Origin: an uncultured Pseudocitrobacter sp.
GTDB taxonomy: Bacteria > Pseudomonadota > Gammaproteobacteria > Enterobacterales > Enterobacteriaceae
Length of the DNA stretch: 64,000 bases
Assembly (NCBI GenBank): GCA_913778145.1
Contig: CAJYVI010000099.1
Span: forward strand, 23,105-87,104
Direction of reading: 5' to 3'
A program made the translations under genes and the position numbers. The notes beneath the pieces were generated by a model. The model searched no databases. It saw only the letters and a program-made list of their open reading frames with translations, and was not told the DNA's origin. Below, in pieces: positions 51,634 through 60,145 of this stretch (the first letter of the stretch is position 1; every line of letters starts with the position of its first letter).

Positions 51634-51645
51634 AGGATATTTACC

Positions 51646-52686
51646 ATGCGGATTTTTACCCCCACGCCGCGCACCGGGCTGCTTCTGCTGATTTTGTCCG
51701 CCGCGCTGTTTTCCACCAGCAGTTATGCGCTGACCTGTATACGCGCCAGCGACGGCAGCGTCGAGCAGATCATTCCGTTGGATCATCAGATCAACGTTTC
51801 TACTGCCAATCTCACGGCGGGCACCGTGTTATGGCGCTCACAATCGTTTACCTCGACCTTTAAATGTTCCGATACCAACAACCACCCGCAGGGGGAAGAT
51901 GCCTACCTGTGGTGGGATCCGGACATTAAGATGTCGGCCATCCACAACTCGCTGGAAGTCGGCGTAACGTTCCTTGGCACGGATATCGATCCGACAAAAA
52001 TCAAGAGCACCGATATTGGTCCGGGTACGGTATGCCAGCGGTCGGCTAATGGTCGGTGTAAACCGCCTGCGCTTCCGCAGACCATTACGGCCACCTACGC
52101 TATTTACATCAAAGCAACCGGCAACCCTCCGCCGGCCAACGGTGTAATCAACGATCAGAGCAAATATGCCGTCTTTCAGGTCGATGGCGAAGGCGGCTTA
52201 AACAATCAGCCAAACAGTAACTTCCGCGCCTACGTTTCCGGGCTTGGCAATATTCGGTTCATCTCCTGTAGCCCAAAAATTACCGTCTCGGCCAACAATG
52301 GTGAAACGGTAAACTTTGGCGCTATTCCCGCGCGTAACGCGGTCGTCGGCAAGATTGAAAAGCAGGTGCCGTTCAGCATTCGTGCCGACCTGACCGGCCA
52401 GGGCCAGGATTGCGAAAAACAGACGTTAATGGCGAACTTCAGCACCACCTATCCGACGCAGGATAATCAGGTGATCCTGCCAGAGCAGAACAGCGGTTTT
52501 GGGATTTTACTTTCTCGCGCCGACTCGCCAAACACCTGGCTTAGCATGAACACGCCAACGGAGCTGGGCTATGTGAACGGTAGCGTTGTCGAAAGTAATT
52601 TTCTCGCCAGCCTGAAATGGCTTAGCGCTTCGCCGAAAGTGGGCAAATTCAACGCGTCAGCTAATATTGACGTGACCTTTAAATAA
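51646..52686 (+). CDS. Fimbrial tip adhesin, two-domain
   Basis: 346-residue protein with a signal peptide ending SSYA. The N-terminal half has cysteines (LTCIRAS, FKCSDT, TVCQRS, GRCK) and is the candidate receptor-binding domain. The C-terminal half is a pilin domain (FISCSPKITVSA to ASANIDVTFK). Two-domain size and position after the usher fit a tip adhesin, as YehA is at the end of the Yeh operon. The receptor is unknown. Confidence 0.85.
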   Translation: MRIFTPTPRTGLLLLILSAALFSTSSYALTCIRASDGSVEQIIPLDHQINVSTANLTAGTVLWRSQSFTSTFKCSDTNNHPQGEDAYLWWDPDIKMSAIHNSLEVGVTFLGTDIDPTKIKSTDIGPGTVCQRSANGRCKPPALPQTITATYAIYIKATGNPPPANGVINDQSKYAVFQVDGEGGLNNQPNSNFRAYVSGLGNIRFISCSPKITVSANNGETVNFGAIPARNAVVGKIEKQVPFSIRADLTGQGQDCEKQTLMANFSTTYPTQDNQVILPEQNSGFGILLSRADSPNTWLSMNTPTELGYVNGSVVESNFLASLKWLSASPKVGKFNASANIDVTFK

Positions 52687-52706
52687 CACGAGGACACTCC
52701 ACTAAA

Positions 52707-53441
52707 ATGTCGCTGACCTCCGCCGAGCCAACCGGACTGCGCTATGTTTTTCAGCCCATGTTCGACCGTGCAGGCAAAATGATTGCCGTTGAGTGCTTAA
52801 CCCGGTTCACACAGGTGCCGGGAAGCGCGGCCATCACCGTAGAGCAGTTCTTTAGCGACGCATCTGTTGAACTTCGCACGCGCATTTTGCAGGAGCAAAT
52901 TGCGCTCGTGAAAAGTTATCAGGGGTGGTTCCAGCAAAATGACGTGATGGTGACCATTAACGTAGATGAAGCGACGCTGCACACGCTAAACGATGATTTT
53001 ATTGCCGATTGTGTAAAAAACATCGGTTGCCTGCATTTCGAGGTAAGTGAGTTTTCCAGCACGCTGGTCAAACGCAATCCGGCCATCGAGGCGCTGGGCG
53101 ATAAATATTCGTTCTGGCTGGATGACTTTGGCGCGGGCTATGCCGGGTTTGGCGCACTGGCGATGCAGTCTTTCCGCTTTATTAAAATGGATAAAAATCT
53201 GCTGTGGAACCTGTGTGAGCAGAAAAACGGTCAGCAGCTAATGGCCTCACTGCTGCATTACTTCAGCGCTAACCATTATCAGGTGATCGTTGAAGGGATT
53301 GAAACACCAGAGCATTTGGCCTGGCTGGATAATATGCCCTGGTTCGCGCTACAGGGGTTACTGTGGCAAGAACAAAGTATTGAAGCACTGACCGCCGGGC
53401 AATCCAGCGCGCATCCTTTTCCCTGTCCGATCCAGCACTAA
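52707..53441 (+). CDS. EAL-domain c-di-GMP phosphodiesterase in the fimbrial operon
   Basis: 244-residue stand-alone EAL domain with no signal or membrane segment, so cytoplasmic. All catalytic positions appear intact: Glu29 in ECLTR (E-x-L-x-R), Asn85 in INVDE, Glu112 in HFEVSE, Asp139-Asp140 in LDDFG, Lys160 in IKMDK, Glu196/Glu199 in VEGIET, and Gln216 in ALQG. It should hydrolyse c-di-GMP to pGpG. It starts 20 bases after the adhesin stop and precedes a terminator, so it belongs to the operon. The arrangement recalls Klebsiella fimK and mrkJ, in which an EAL protein tunes fimbrial expression. Confidence 0.88.
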   Translation: MSLTSAEPTGLRYVFQPMFDRAGKMIAVECLTRFTQVPGSAAITVEQFFSDASVELRTRILQEQIALVKSYQGWFQQNDVMVTINVDEATLHTLNDDFIADCVKNIGCLHFEVSEFSSTLVKRNPAIEALGDKYSFWLDDFGAGYAGFGALAMQSFRFIKMDKNLLWNLCEQKNGQQLMASLLHYFSANHYQVIVEGIETPEHLAWLDNMPWFALQGLLWQEQSIEALTAGQSSAHPFPCPIQH

Positions 53442-53469
53442 TTTCAGCCGTTTTTGACATTAAAAAATC

Positions 53470-53506
53470 CCATGTGATAACGCGTTTTGCGTTATTGCAT
53501 GGTTTT
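53470..53506 (+). terminator. Terminator of the fimbrial-EAL operon
   Basis: 14-bp stem (53470-53483 with 53489-53502, two wobble pairs) and loop GTTTT, followed by TTTTA. It lies 28 bases after the EAL gene stop. Confidence 0.85.
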
Positions 53507-53879
53507 ACAAATAATCAAAAAATAATTAACAACAATGTAATGCATCAGTTATCCTATAAAATAATTAGCGACAACATCTCTTCAGATAATTCCCTATCGA
53601 GTTTTAAAATGATGGATAAAAATTTTTTATAACTCAATCAAAAAATTTAAATAGCATCTCATCAATAATTTTTTTCGCCGCTAAACAATAGTTATCCTCA
53701 ATCAATTCCGACATCCTGTTAAAACATTCGGCGTTGACTCGTAAAATTCCTAATCCATAGAGAGGAGATATTGACTCTATATTCTTTTTTGCGCTTACAG
53801 TTACATCATCCATAACCTTTCACACAACTTGTCACAGTTTGACAAAATGTGACGCACAGACAATAGTTATTCCATCCCG
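53507..53879. other. AT-rich region upstream of the glucose dehydrogenase gene
   Basis: About 370 bp, AT-rich up to 53700, with no gene seen. Near 53828-53862 it contains CACAACTTGTCACAG followed by TTTGACAAAATGTGACG, an inverted pair of GTCACA/TGTGAC that may be a regulator site. Confidence 0.45.
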
Positions 53880-53905
53880 ATAGCCTCGGATAAATCTGAG
53901 GCTAT
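53880..53905 (+). other. Hairpin in the glucose dehydrogenase leader
   Basis: An 11-bp stem (53880-53890 with 53895-53905, one wobble pair) closed by a TAAA loop, ending 21 bases before the ATG and followed by TTCT. It could act as a leader attenuator or stabilise the mRNA. Confidence 0.6.
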
Positions 53906-53926
53906 TTCTATGGTATGGAGCCAGCA

Positions 53927-55354
53927 ATGTTAAATAATAAAACCAAACGAATCAGCCAGGCCGTGGCATTATCTTTTGCCCTGTGTGGCGTGAGCTATGC
54001 CGCAACCACGAGCCATGCATCATCGGCAAAACACCCGGAAGTTCAGGCCAATGAGCCGTTTTCCGCGCACGTCCTGACCAGCGGCCTGGATGCGCCGTGG
54101 GATATGGTGTGGGGCCCGGATGGTTATTTGTGGGTGACCGAACGTAAAGCCGCGTCTATCGATCGCATCGACCCGAAAACCGGCGAGAAAAAAGTCGCGA
54201 TTACACTGAGCGGTGTCCATACCGGCCCGCAACACGAAGGTGTACTGGGTCTGGCATTATCGCCAAACTTTATGAAAGCCGGTGGCGATAATTATGTTTA
54301 TACCGCTTATACCTATATGAACGGTAATGAAGAACACGCCAAAATTGTTCGTCTGGAATATGACGAAAAAACGCAAAAACTGGGTAATGAAAAAGAAATT
54401 CTGGCTGGTTTCCCGGCGGGGAATGACCACAACGGCGGGCGTCTGCGCTTTGGGCCGGATGGTAAACTCTATTACACCATCGGTGAGCAGGGGCATAACC
54501 AAGGTGCGAATTTCTGCAAACCTATCGACGCACAGCGTATTCCAACTGAGGATGAGCTGAAAAATAAAAATTATGCCGCTTATGCCGGTAAAGTGCTGCG
54601 TCTGAATACCGACGGCTCTATTCCGGAAGATAACCCAACCATTCACGGCATTAAAAGCCACCTGTTCACTTACGGTCACCGTAACCCGCAGGGTCTGGTC
54701 TTTGTCGGCGATACCCTTTACGCCTCTGAACAAGGCCCCTCTTCTGACGATGAACTGAACATTCTGGAAGCGGGCGGCAACTACGGTTGGCCGCACGTCG
54801 CGGGCTTCCAGGACGATCAGGCTTACGTGTATGCAAACTATTCGAAAGCCGAAAACTGCCCGTCGTTGAAATGGGATCCGAACCATATTCCAGCAGGCGT
54901 ACCGGTACAGAAAGAGACTGAATGGAAAGCCGCTGACTTTAAAGCGCCAATCAAAACCTTCTTCACCGTCAAAGAGGGCTACACCTATAACGACGCCAGC
55001 TGCAGCGCGGATTCTGCGTACATTTGTTGGCCGACTATTGCACCGTCAAGCGTAGCGTACTACCCGGCGGATGGCGTCATCAAAAGCTGGCGTAACTCCA
55101 TCATCGTCAGCTCGATGAAAAACGGTGCGCTCTATCGTGTTCTGCTGAACGCCGATAAGAAAAACGTGCAGGGCGACGTGGCGAAATACTTCCACACCGC
55201 CAACCGCTACCGCATGGTGGTGGTCAGCCCGGACACCCGTAAAATCTTCGTGGCGACCGACAACTTCGGTAACGTGATGGATGAATCTAACCATCCGACG
55301 CACAACCTGAGCAATCCGGGTTCGATTATCGTCTTCGAATACACCGGTAAATAA
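53927..55354 (+). CDS. gdhB: Soluble PQQ-dependent glucose dehydrogenase (Acinetobacter GdhB type)
   Basis: 475-residue periplasmic enzyme that oxidises glucose and other aldoses to lactones with pyrroloquinoline quinone (PQQ) and calcium. A signal peptide spans about residues 1-25. The six-bladed propeller carries residues that line up with the Acinetobacter enzyme: the catalytic base His168 in NDHNGGRL (its His144), Arg252-Asn253 in GHRNPQGL (Arg228-Asn229), Lys398 in SMKNG (Lys377), and Arg427/Arg429 in NRYR (Arg406/408). YICWPT and SEQGP-SSDDE are also shared. I chose ATG 53927 (GGAG six bases upstream). E. coli has only the shorter YliI-type relative. No PQQ synthesis genes are visible; a PQQ receptor follows. 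Confidence 0.92.
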   Translation: MLNNKTKRISQAVALSFALCGVSYAATTSHASSAKHPEVQANEPFSAHVLTSGLDAPWDMVWGPDGYLWVTERKAASIDRIDPKTGEKKVAITLSGVHTGPQHEGVLGLALSPNFMKAGGDNYVYTAYTYMNGNEEHAKIVRLEYDEKTQKLGNEKEILAGFPAGNDHNGGRLRFGPDGKLYYTIGEQGHNQGANFCKPIDAQRIPTEDELKNKNYAAYAGKVLRLNTDGSIPEDNPTIHGIKSHLFTYGHRNPQGLVFVGDTLYASEQGPSSDDELNILEAGGNYGWPHVAGFQDDQAYVYANYSKAENCPSLKWDPNHIPAGVPVQKETEWKAADFKAPIKTFFTVKEGYTYNDASCSADSAYICWPTIAPSSVAYYPADGVIKSWRNSIIVSSMKNGALYRVLLNADKKNVQGDVAKYFHTANRYRMVVVSPDTRKIFVATDNFGNVMDESNHPTHNLSNPGSIIVFEYTGK

Positions 55355-55362
55355 TGCGCTTA

Positions 55363-55393
55363 CAGGCGGGCTATTGGCCCGCCTGATTTTTTT
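55363..55393 (+). terminator. Intrinsic terminator between gdhB and pqqU
   Basis: 9-bp GC-rich stem CAGGCGGGC / GCCCGCCTG, loop TATTG, followed by ATTTTTTT. It ends 24 bases before the next ATG. A TATAAA -10-like element lies at 55401-55406, so pqqU may have its own promoter overlapping the terminator, or depend on read-through. Confidence 0.9.
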
Positions 55394-55416
55394 CCGTCTT
55401 ATAAAAATACGTTCCT

Positions 55417-57552
55417 ATGAAAATAACTCTGCCCCTCTCCGGGCTGGCGGCTTCGTTTGTGCTGTCTCCGGTTTCATACGTTTACGCGCAGGACGCCGTA
55501 GCAGATGATGGTGAGCAAACCATGATCGTCAGCGCAGCGCCCCATTCCGGCCTCTCCGCGTTAGATACGCCCGCTGCCGTCTCCGTCAATTACGGTGATG
55601 ATATCCGTCACGCCGCACCGCGAATTAATCTTTCAGAAGGGCTGGCCGATGTGCCGGGCCTGCAAATTCAAAACCGACAGAATTTCGCCCAGGATTTACA
55701 GATGTCAATTCGCGGCTTCGGCGCGCGCTCGACCTTTGGGATTCGTGGACTCAGGCTGTACGTGGACGGCATTCCGGCGACCATGCCGGACGGTCAGGGG
55801 CAACTCTCCAATATTGATATTGGCTCGATTGAGCGAATCGACGTGCTGCGCGGGCCGTTCTCCGCGCTTTACGGCAACGCCTCCGGCGGCGTGGTGAACG
55901 TGGAAACAGAAACGGGCCGCCAGCCCACGACCATTGAAAGCAGCAACTACTACGGCAGTTTCGGTACCTGGCGTACCGGGTTAAAAGCCACGGGCGCGGT
56001 GGGCGATGGCACGCAGAAAGGCGACGTGAATTACACCGTCTCCAGCAGCCGCTTCTCTACGCACGGTTTTCGCGACAACAGCGCCGCGCATAAAAACCTG
56101 CTCAATGCCAAACTGGGCGTGAAGGTCAACGACACCGGCAGCCTGACGTTGCAGCTCAACAGTGTGGATATCACCGCGGACGATCCGGGTGGTTTAACCC
56201 GTAAAGAGTGGAAAGATAACCCGGCGCAAGCACCGCGCGGCGAAGAGTATCGCATGCGTAAAACCGTCAAACAGACGCAGGCCGGGCTGCGCTATCAACA
56301 AGGATTGGGCGAGCACGACGACCTGAGCGTGATGACCTGGGCCGGTATCCGCGAGACCGTGCAGTACCAGTCTATTCCGTACTTTGTGCAGCAGCGCAGC
56401 GACACGCATCCCGGCGGCGTGATTGATTTAACGCGCCGCTACCAGGGCATTGATACCCGCTGGACGCACCACGAAGAGAGCGGCTTCCTGCCCTACTCCA
56501 TCACCACGGGCCTCGACTACGAAACAATGACCGAGCAGCGCAAAGGGTATGAAAACTTTGTCTATCAGAACGGTCATTACGATCTGGGCACAAAGGGCGA
56601 TATGCGCCGCAACGAGCGTAACCTGATGTGGAACCTCGACCCGTACATTCAGACCAACTGGCAGCTCACTTCTGCATTGAGTCTGGACGCGGGAGTACGC
56701 TACAGCTCGGTATGGTTTGATTCCAACGACCATTATGTAGTGGGTAAAAATGGCGACGACAGCGGCGAAGCGAGCTATCACAAATGGCTTCCGGCGGCCG
56801 CGCTGAAATATGCCATGACGCCGACGTGGAACGTTTATCTCTCCGCCGGGCGTGGCTTCGAAACGCCGACGATTAATGAGCTGTCGTATCGCCCTGATGG
56901 GCAATCGGGGCTGAATTTTGGCCTACAGCCTGCGACGAATACCACCGTTGAAGCGGGCAGCAAGTGGCAGGTTGGCACCGGGCTTGCCAGCCTTTCCGTC
57001 TTTAACACGGATACCAAAGATGAGATTGTGGTGGCCGCCAGCGACAACGGGCGCACCTCTTATCAAAACGCCGGGAAAACGCGCCGTCGCGGCGTAGAGC
57101 TGGCGTGGGATCAGCAGTTTGCTACCGCATGGCGCGCCAAACTCGCCTGGACCTGGCTGGATGCGACCTATCGCGAAGACGCCAGCAGCACTATCCAAAG
57201 CGGCAACCGCATTCCAGGTATTGCCCGCAACAGTGCTTACGCCTCATTGGGCTGGGTACCGGAAGAAGGCTGGTATGCAGGGGCGGAAATGCGCTATATG
57301 AGCGACATTCAGGCCAACGACGCCAATACCGAGCAGGCACCAGCGTATACGGTCACGGCGCTGAACAGCGGCTATAAGTTTGTGGCGGATAACTGGGTGG
57401 TAGATGTGTATACCCGCGTCGATAATCTGTTTGATAAGGAGTATGTCGGCTCGGTTATCGTTAACGAAAGCAACGGGCGCTATTACGAACCGGCGCCAGG
57501 GCGCAATTACGGCGTAGGGTTGTCGGTGAGTTATATGTTTGATGCGATGTAG
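55417..57552 (+). CDS. pqqU: TonB-dependent PQQ receptor PqqU (YncD)
   Basis: 711-residue outer-membrane transporter. A signal peptide ends near YAQ; the TonB-box-like QTMIVSA follows, then the plug (INLSEGLADVPGLQIQNRQN, RGFGARSTFGIRGLRLYVDG, FSALYGNASGGVVNVE) and the 22-strand barrel (VRYSSVWFDSNDHYV, YVGSVIVNESNGRYYEPAPG). These segments are nearly the same as in E. coli YncD, shown to import PQQ. It lies 62 bp after gdhB in the same direction. No clear ribosome-binding site precedes the ATG. Confidence 0.92.
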   Translation: MKITLPLSGLAASFVLSPVSYVYAQDAVADDGEQTMIVSAAPHSGLSALDTPAAVSVNYGDDIRHAAPRINLSEGLADVPGLQIQNRQNFAQDLQMSIRGFGARSTFGIRGLRLYVDGIPATMPDGQGQLSNIDIGSIERIDVLRGPFSALYGNASGGVVNVETETGRQPTTIESSNYYGSFGTWRTGLKATGAVGDGTQKGDVNYTVSSSRFSTHGFRDNSAAHKNLLNAKLGVKVNDTGSLTLQLNSVDITADDPGGLTRKEWKDNPAQAPRGEEYRMRKTVKQTQAGLRYQQGLGEHDDLSVMTWAGIRETVQYQSIPYFVQQRSDTHPGGVIDLTRRYQGIDTRWTHHEESGFLPYSITTGLDYETMTEQRKGYENFVYQNGHYDLGTKGDMRRNERNLMWNLDPYIQTNWQLTSALSLDAGVRYSSVWFDSNDHYVVGKNGDDSGEASYHKWLPAAALKYAMTPTWNVYLSAGRGFETPTINELSYRPDGQSGLNFGLQPATNTTVEAGSKWQVGTGLASLSVFNTDTKDEIVVAASDNGRTSYQNAGKTRRRGVELAWDQQFATAWRAKLAWTWLDATYREDASSTIQSGNRIPGIARNSAYASLGWVPEEGWYAGAEMRYMSDIQANDANTEQAPAYTVTALNSGYKFVADNWVVDVYTRVDNLFDKEYVGSVIVNESNGRYYEPAPGRNYGVGLSVSYMFDAM

Positions 57553-57561
57553 GTGCGGGGG

Positions 57562-57733
57562 GTTCCCCCTCACCCTAACCCTCTCCCTCAAGGAGAGGGG
57601 ACTGATTGTGCACGGTGTGAAGTCCTGCGCCGGTTTTCTCCCTCTCCCTGTGGGAGAGGGGCTGATTGTGCACTATGTTAAGTTCTGCGCCGGTTTTCTC
57701 CCTCTCCCTGTGGGAGAGGGTCGGGGTGAGGGC
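57562..57733. repeat. GGGAGAGGG palindromic repeats, cluster 5
   Basis: Three units with the same spacer type as cluster 3 (CTGATTGTGCAC, then TTCTGCGCCGGTTTTCTCC), ending in GGGTCGGGGTGAGGGC. They start ten bases after the pqqU stop and end before the Fur box of the heme operon. Confidence 0.88.
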
Positions 57734-57803
57734 ATCAGTGCACACATTTCCCCCCAATCTCTCTTTTCCGTAAAAAAAAGCTTGATACATATCAACACAT
57801 ATT

Positions 57804-57822
57804 GATAATGCTTCTCGTTATC
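57804..57822. promoter_or_regulatory. Fur box upstream of hemP
   Basis: GATAATGCTTCTCGTTATC matches the 19-bp Fur consensus GATAATGATAATCATTATC at 15 positions, with intact palindromic ends. It is 36-54 bp upstream of hemP, where it would repress the heme operon under iron-rich conditions. Confidence 0.88.
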
Positions 57823-57857
57823 GATTTAGTTCTCATTTTCATAACGGACGCACTGGT

Positions 57858-58037
57858 ATGAATGACACCGCAGAAGACCGGACAAAGCACAGCGCTTCGC
57901 CCTATCCTTCGCACGGAAAACGCCTGATTAACAGCAAGGCGCTGCTCGGCGATGAGGGGTCGGTGCTGATTGAGCACAATGGCCAATACTATCAACTGCG
58001 CCAGACGCAATCCGGCAAATTGATTCTGACTAAATAA
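57858..58037 (+). CDS. hemP: Hemin uptake protein HemP
   Basis: 59-residue protein of the HemP family, first gene of the heme operon. The C-terminal half has the family pattern GDEGSVLIEHNGQYYQLRQT followed by SGKLILTK. It may be a regulatory or activating peptide for the heme receptor; relatives activate receptor gene expression in other bacteria. It is short enough to be missed by gene callers. It lies 36 bp past the Fur box and 76 bp before hmuR. Confidence 0.88.
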   Translation: MNDTAEDRTKHSASPYPSHGKRLINSKALLGDEGSVLIEHNGQYYQLRQTQSGKLILTK

Positions 58038-58113
58038 ATCATCCCTTTTCGCCAGCCACCCAGGTGATTCCCAGGCAGCCAGCAATTTTTCATTTTCCTT
58101 TTGGAGAGTTGTT

Positions 58114-60099
58114 ATGCTACGCCCGCAATCCGCCCCGCTGCGCCCAACGCTGCTGGCCCTGACCATCGCCGGCATTCTGCCCGGCACGGCCTTCGCCGCC
58201 GACGAAACAATGACCGTCACCGCCACCGGTAACGCCCGCAGCGCATTTGAAGCGCCCATGATGGTCAGCGTCATCGATACCGCCGAGCCTGAAAATCAAA
58301 CCGCCAGTTCCGCCGCTGACCTGCTGCGCAGCGTGCCGGGGATTACGCTCGACGGTACAGGCCGTACCAACGGTCAGGACGTCAACATGCGCGGCTACGA
58401 TCGCCGCGGCGTGCTGATTCTGGTGGATGGCGTGCGCCAGGGCACCGATACCGGCCACCTCAACAGCACTTTTCTTGACCCGATGCTAATCAAACGTATC
58501 GAAGTGGTGCGCGGCCCGTCGGCGTTACTGTACGGCAGTGGCGCGTTAGGCGGGGTCATTTCATACGATACCGTTGACGCCAAAGATCTGCTGCGCGAGG
58601 GTCAGAACAGCGGCTACCGCGTCTTTGGTACCGGAGCGACGGGCGATCACAGTATCGGCATGGGGGCCAGCGCCTTTGGCCGCACGGATACGCTTGATGG
58701 CATCGTTTCCTGGTCGAGCCGCGATCGGGGCGATCTGCGCCAGAGCGATGGCTTTACCGCACCAAACGACGAATCGATCAACAACATGCTGGCTAAAGGT
58801 AGCTGGAAAATCGACGATGCGCAGACGTTAGGCGGATCGTTCCGCTACTACAACAACAAATCGCAGGAACCGAAAAATCCGCAGAGCAGCGAAGCCTCTG
58901 CCAGCAGCAACCCGATGACCGATCGTTCCACCATTCAGCGCGATGCGCAGCTCACCTATAAACTTGCGCCGCAGGGCAATGACTGGCTGAACGCCGACGC
59001 AAAAATTTACTGGTCGGAAGCGCGGATTAACGCACAGAACATCGATAATACGGGTGAATTCCGCAAGCAAACCACTAAAGGCGGCAAAGTCGAAAACCGC
59101 AGCCGTCTGTTCAGCGACTCCTTCGCCTCTCACCTGCTGACCTACGGCGGGGAATACTATCGCCAGGAGCAGGAACCCGGCGGCGTTACCACCGGTTTCC
59201 CGGAAGCGAAAATCGATTTCAGCTCCGGCTGGATCCAGGACGAAATCACCCTTCGCGACCTGCCTGTTACCCTGCTCGGCGGCACGCGTTATGACAACTA
59301 TCGCGGCAGCAGCGACGGCTACGACGACGTGGATGCCGATAAATGGTCATCCCGCGCGGGCATGACCGTCAGCCCAACCGACTGGCTGATGCTGTTCGGC
59401 TCTTACGCCCAGGCCTTCCGCGCGCCAACGATGGGCGAGATGTACAACGACTCGAAGCACTTCTCCATCGGTAGCTTCTACACTAACTACTGGGTACCGA
59501 ACCCGAACCTGCGCCCGGAAACCAACGAAACGCAGGAGTACGGTTTTGGTTTGCGCTTCGACGACCTGATGCTGGCCAACGATTCCCTCGAATTTAAAGC
59601 CAGCTACTTCGATACCAAAGCGAAGGATTACATCTCTACGGCGGTCGATTTCGCGGCGGCAACGACGATGTCCTATAACGTACCAAACGCCAAAATCTGG
59701 GGTTGGGACGTGATGACCAAATATAGCGCGGACCTGTTCAGCCTCGACGTGGCCTACAACCGCACGCGCGGGAAAGACACTGACACCGGGGAGTATATCT
59801 CCAGCATCAACCCGGACACGGTGACCAGCAAGCTGAATATCCCGGTGGCGCACAGCGGTTTCTCGGTCGGCTGGATTGGGACATTTGCCGATCGCTCTAC
59901 CCACGTCAGCAGCAGCTACAGCAAACAGCCGGGCTATGCGGTTAACGACTTCTACGTCAGCTATGAAGGCCAGCAACAACTGAAAGGCGTCACCACCACG
60001 CTGGTGCTGGGCAACGCCTTTGATAAAGAGTACTGGTCGCCGCAGGGCATTCCGCAGGACGGTCGTAATGGGAAAATTTTCGTAAGTTATCAGTGGTAA
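58114..60099 (+). CDS. hmuR: TonB-dependent heme receptor HmuR/HemR
   Basis: 661-residue outer-membrane heme/hemoprotein transporter. A signal peptide ends TAFAA, then a TonB-box region ETMTVTATG. The plug has VNMRGYDRRGVLILVDGVRQ and VVRGPSALLYGSGALGGVI. The heme-receptor motifs FRAPTMGEMY (435 on) and NPNLRPE (463-469) are intact, and the C-terminus ends FVSYQW. GGAG precedes the ATG. It is second in the hemP-hmuRSTUV operon. A UUCG-loop hairpin separates it from hmuS. Confidence 0.95.
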   Translation: MLRPQSAPLRPTLLALTIAGILPGTAFAADETMTVTATGNARSAFEAPMMVSVIDTAEPENQTASSAADLLRSVPGITLDGTGRTNGQDVNMRGYDRRGVLILVDGVRQGTDTGHLNSTFLDPMLIKRIEVVRGPSALLYGSGALGGVISYDTVDAKDLLREGQNSGYRVFGTGATGDHSIGMGASAFGRTDTLDGIVSWSSRDRGDLRQSDGFTAPNDESINNMLAKGSWKIDDAQTLGGSFRYYNNKSQEPKNPQSSEASASSNPMTDRSTIQRDAQLTYKLAPQGNDWLNADAKIYWSEARINAQNIDNTGEFRKQTTKGGKVENRSRLFSDSFASHLLTYGGEYYRQEQEPGGVTTGFPEAKIDFSSGWIQDEITLRDLPVTLLGGTRYDNYRGSSDGYDDVDADKWSSRAGMTVSPTDWLMLFGSYAQAFRAPTMGEMYNDSKHFSIGSFYTNYWVPNPNLRPETNETQEYGFGLRFDDLMLANDSLEFKASYFDTKAKDYISTAVDFAAATTMSYNVPNAKIWGWDVMTKYSADLFSLDVAYNRTRGKDTDTGEYISSINPDTVTSKLNIPVAHSGFSVGWIGTFADRSTHVSSSYSKQPGYAVNDFYVSYEGQQQLKGVTTTLVLGNAFDKEYWSPQGIPQDGRNGKIFVSYQW

Positions 60100-60106
60100 C
60101 GACATC

Positions 60107-60124
60107 GCCCCGGTTCGCCGGGGC
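60107..60124 (+). other. UUCG-tetraloop hairpin between hmuR and hmuS
   Basis: GCCCCGG-TTCG-CCGGGGC, a 7-bp GC stem with a very stable tetraloop, starting 8 bases after the hmuR stop. No T run follows, so it may stabilise hmuR mRNA or reduce expression of the downstream genes. Confidence 0.7.
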
Positions 60125-60145
60125 TTCATCTGGAAGGAAGAGACA

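Noticed and set aside
59347..60129. 260-residue minus-strand frame antisense to hmuR
   Set aside because: It is a shadow of the receptor barrel region and lacks any recognisable product.
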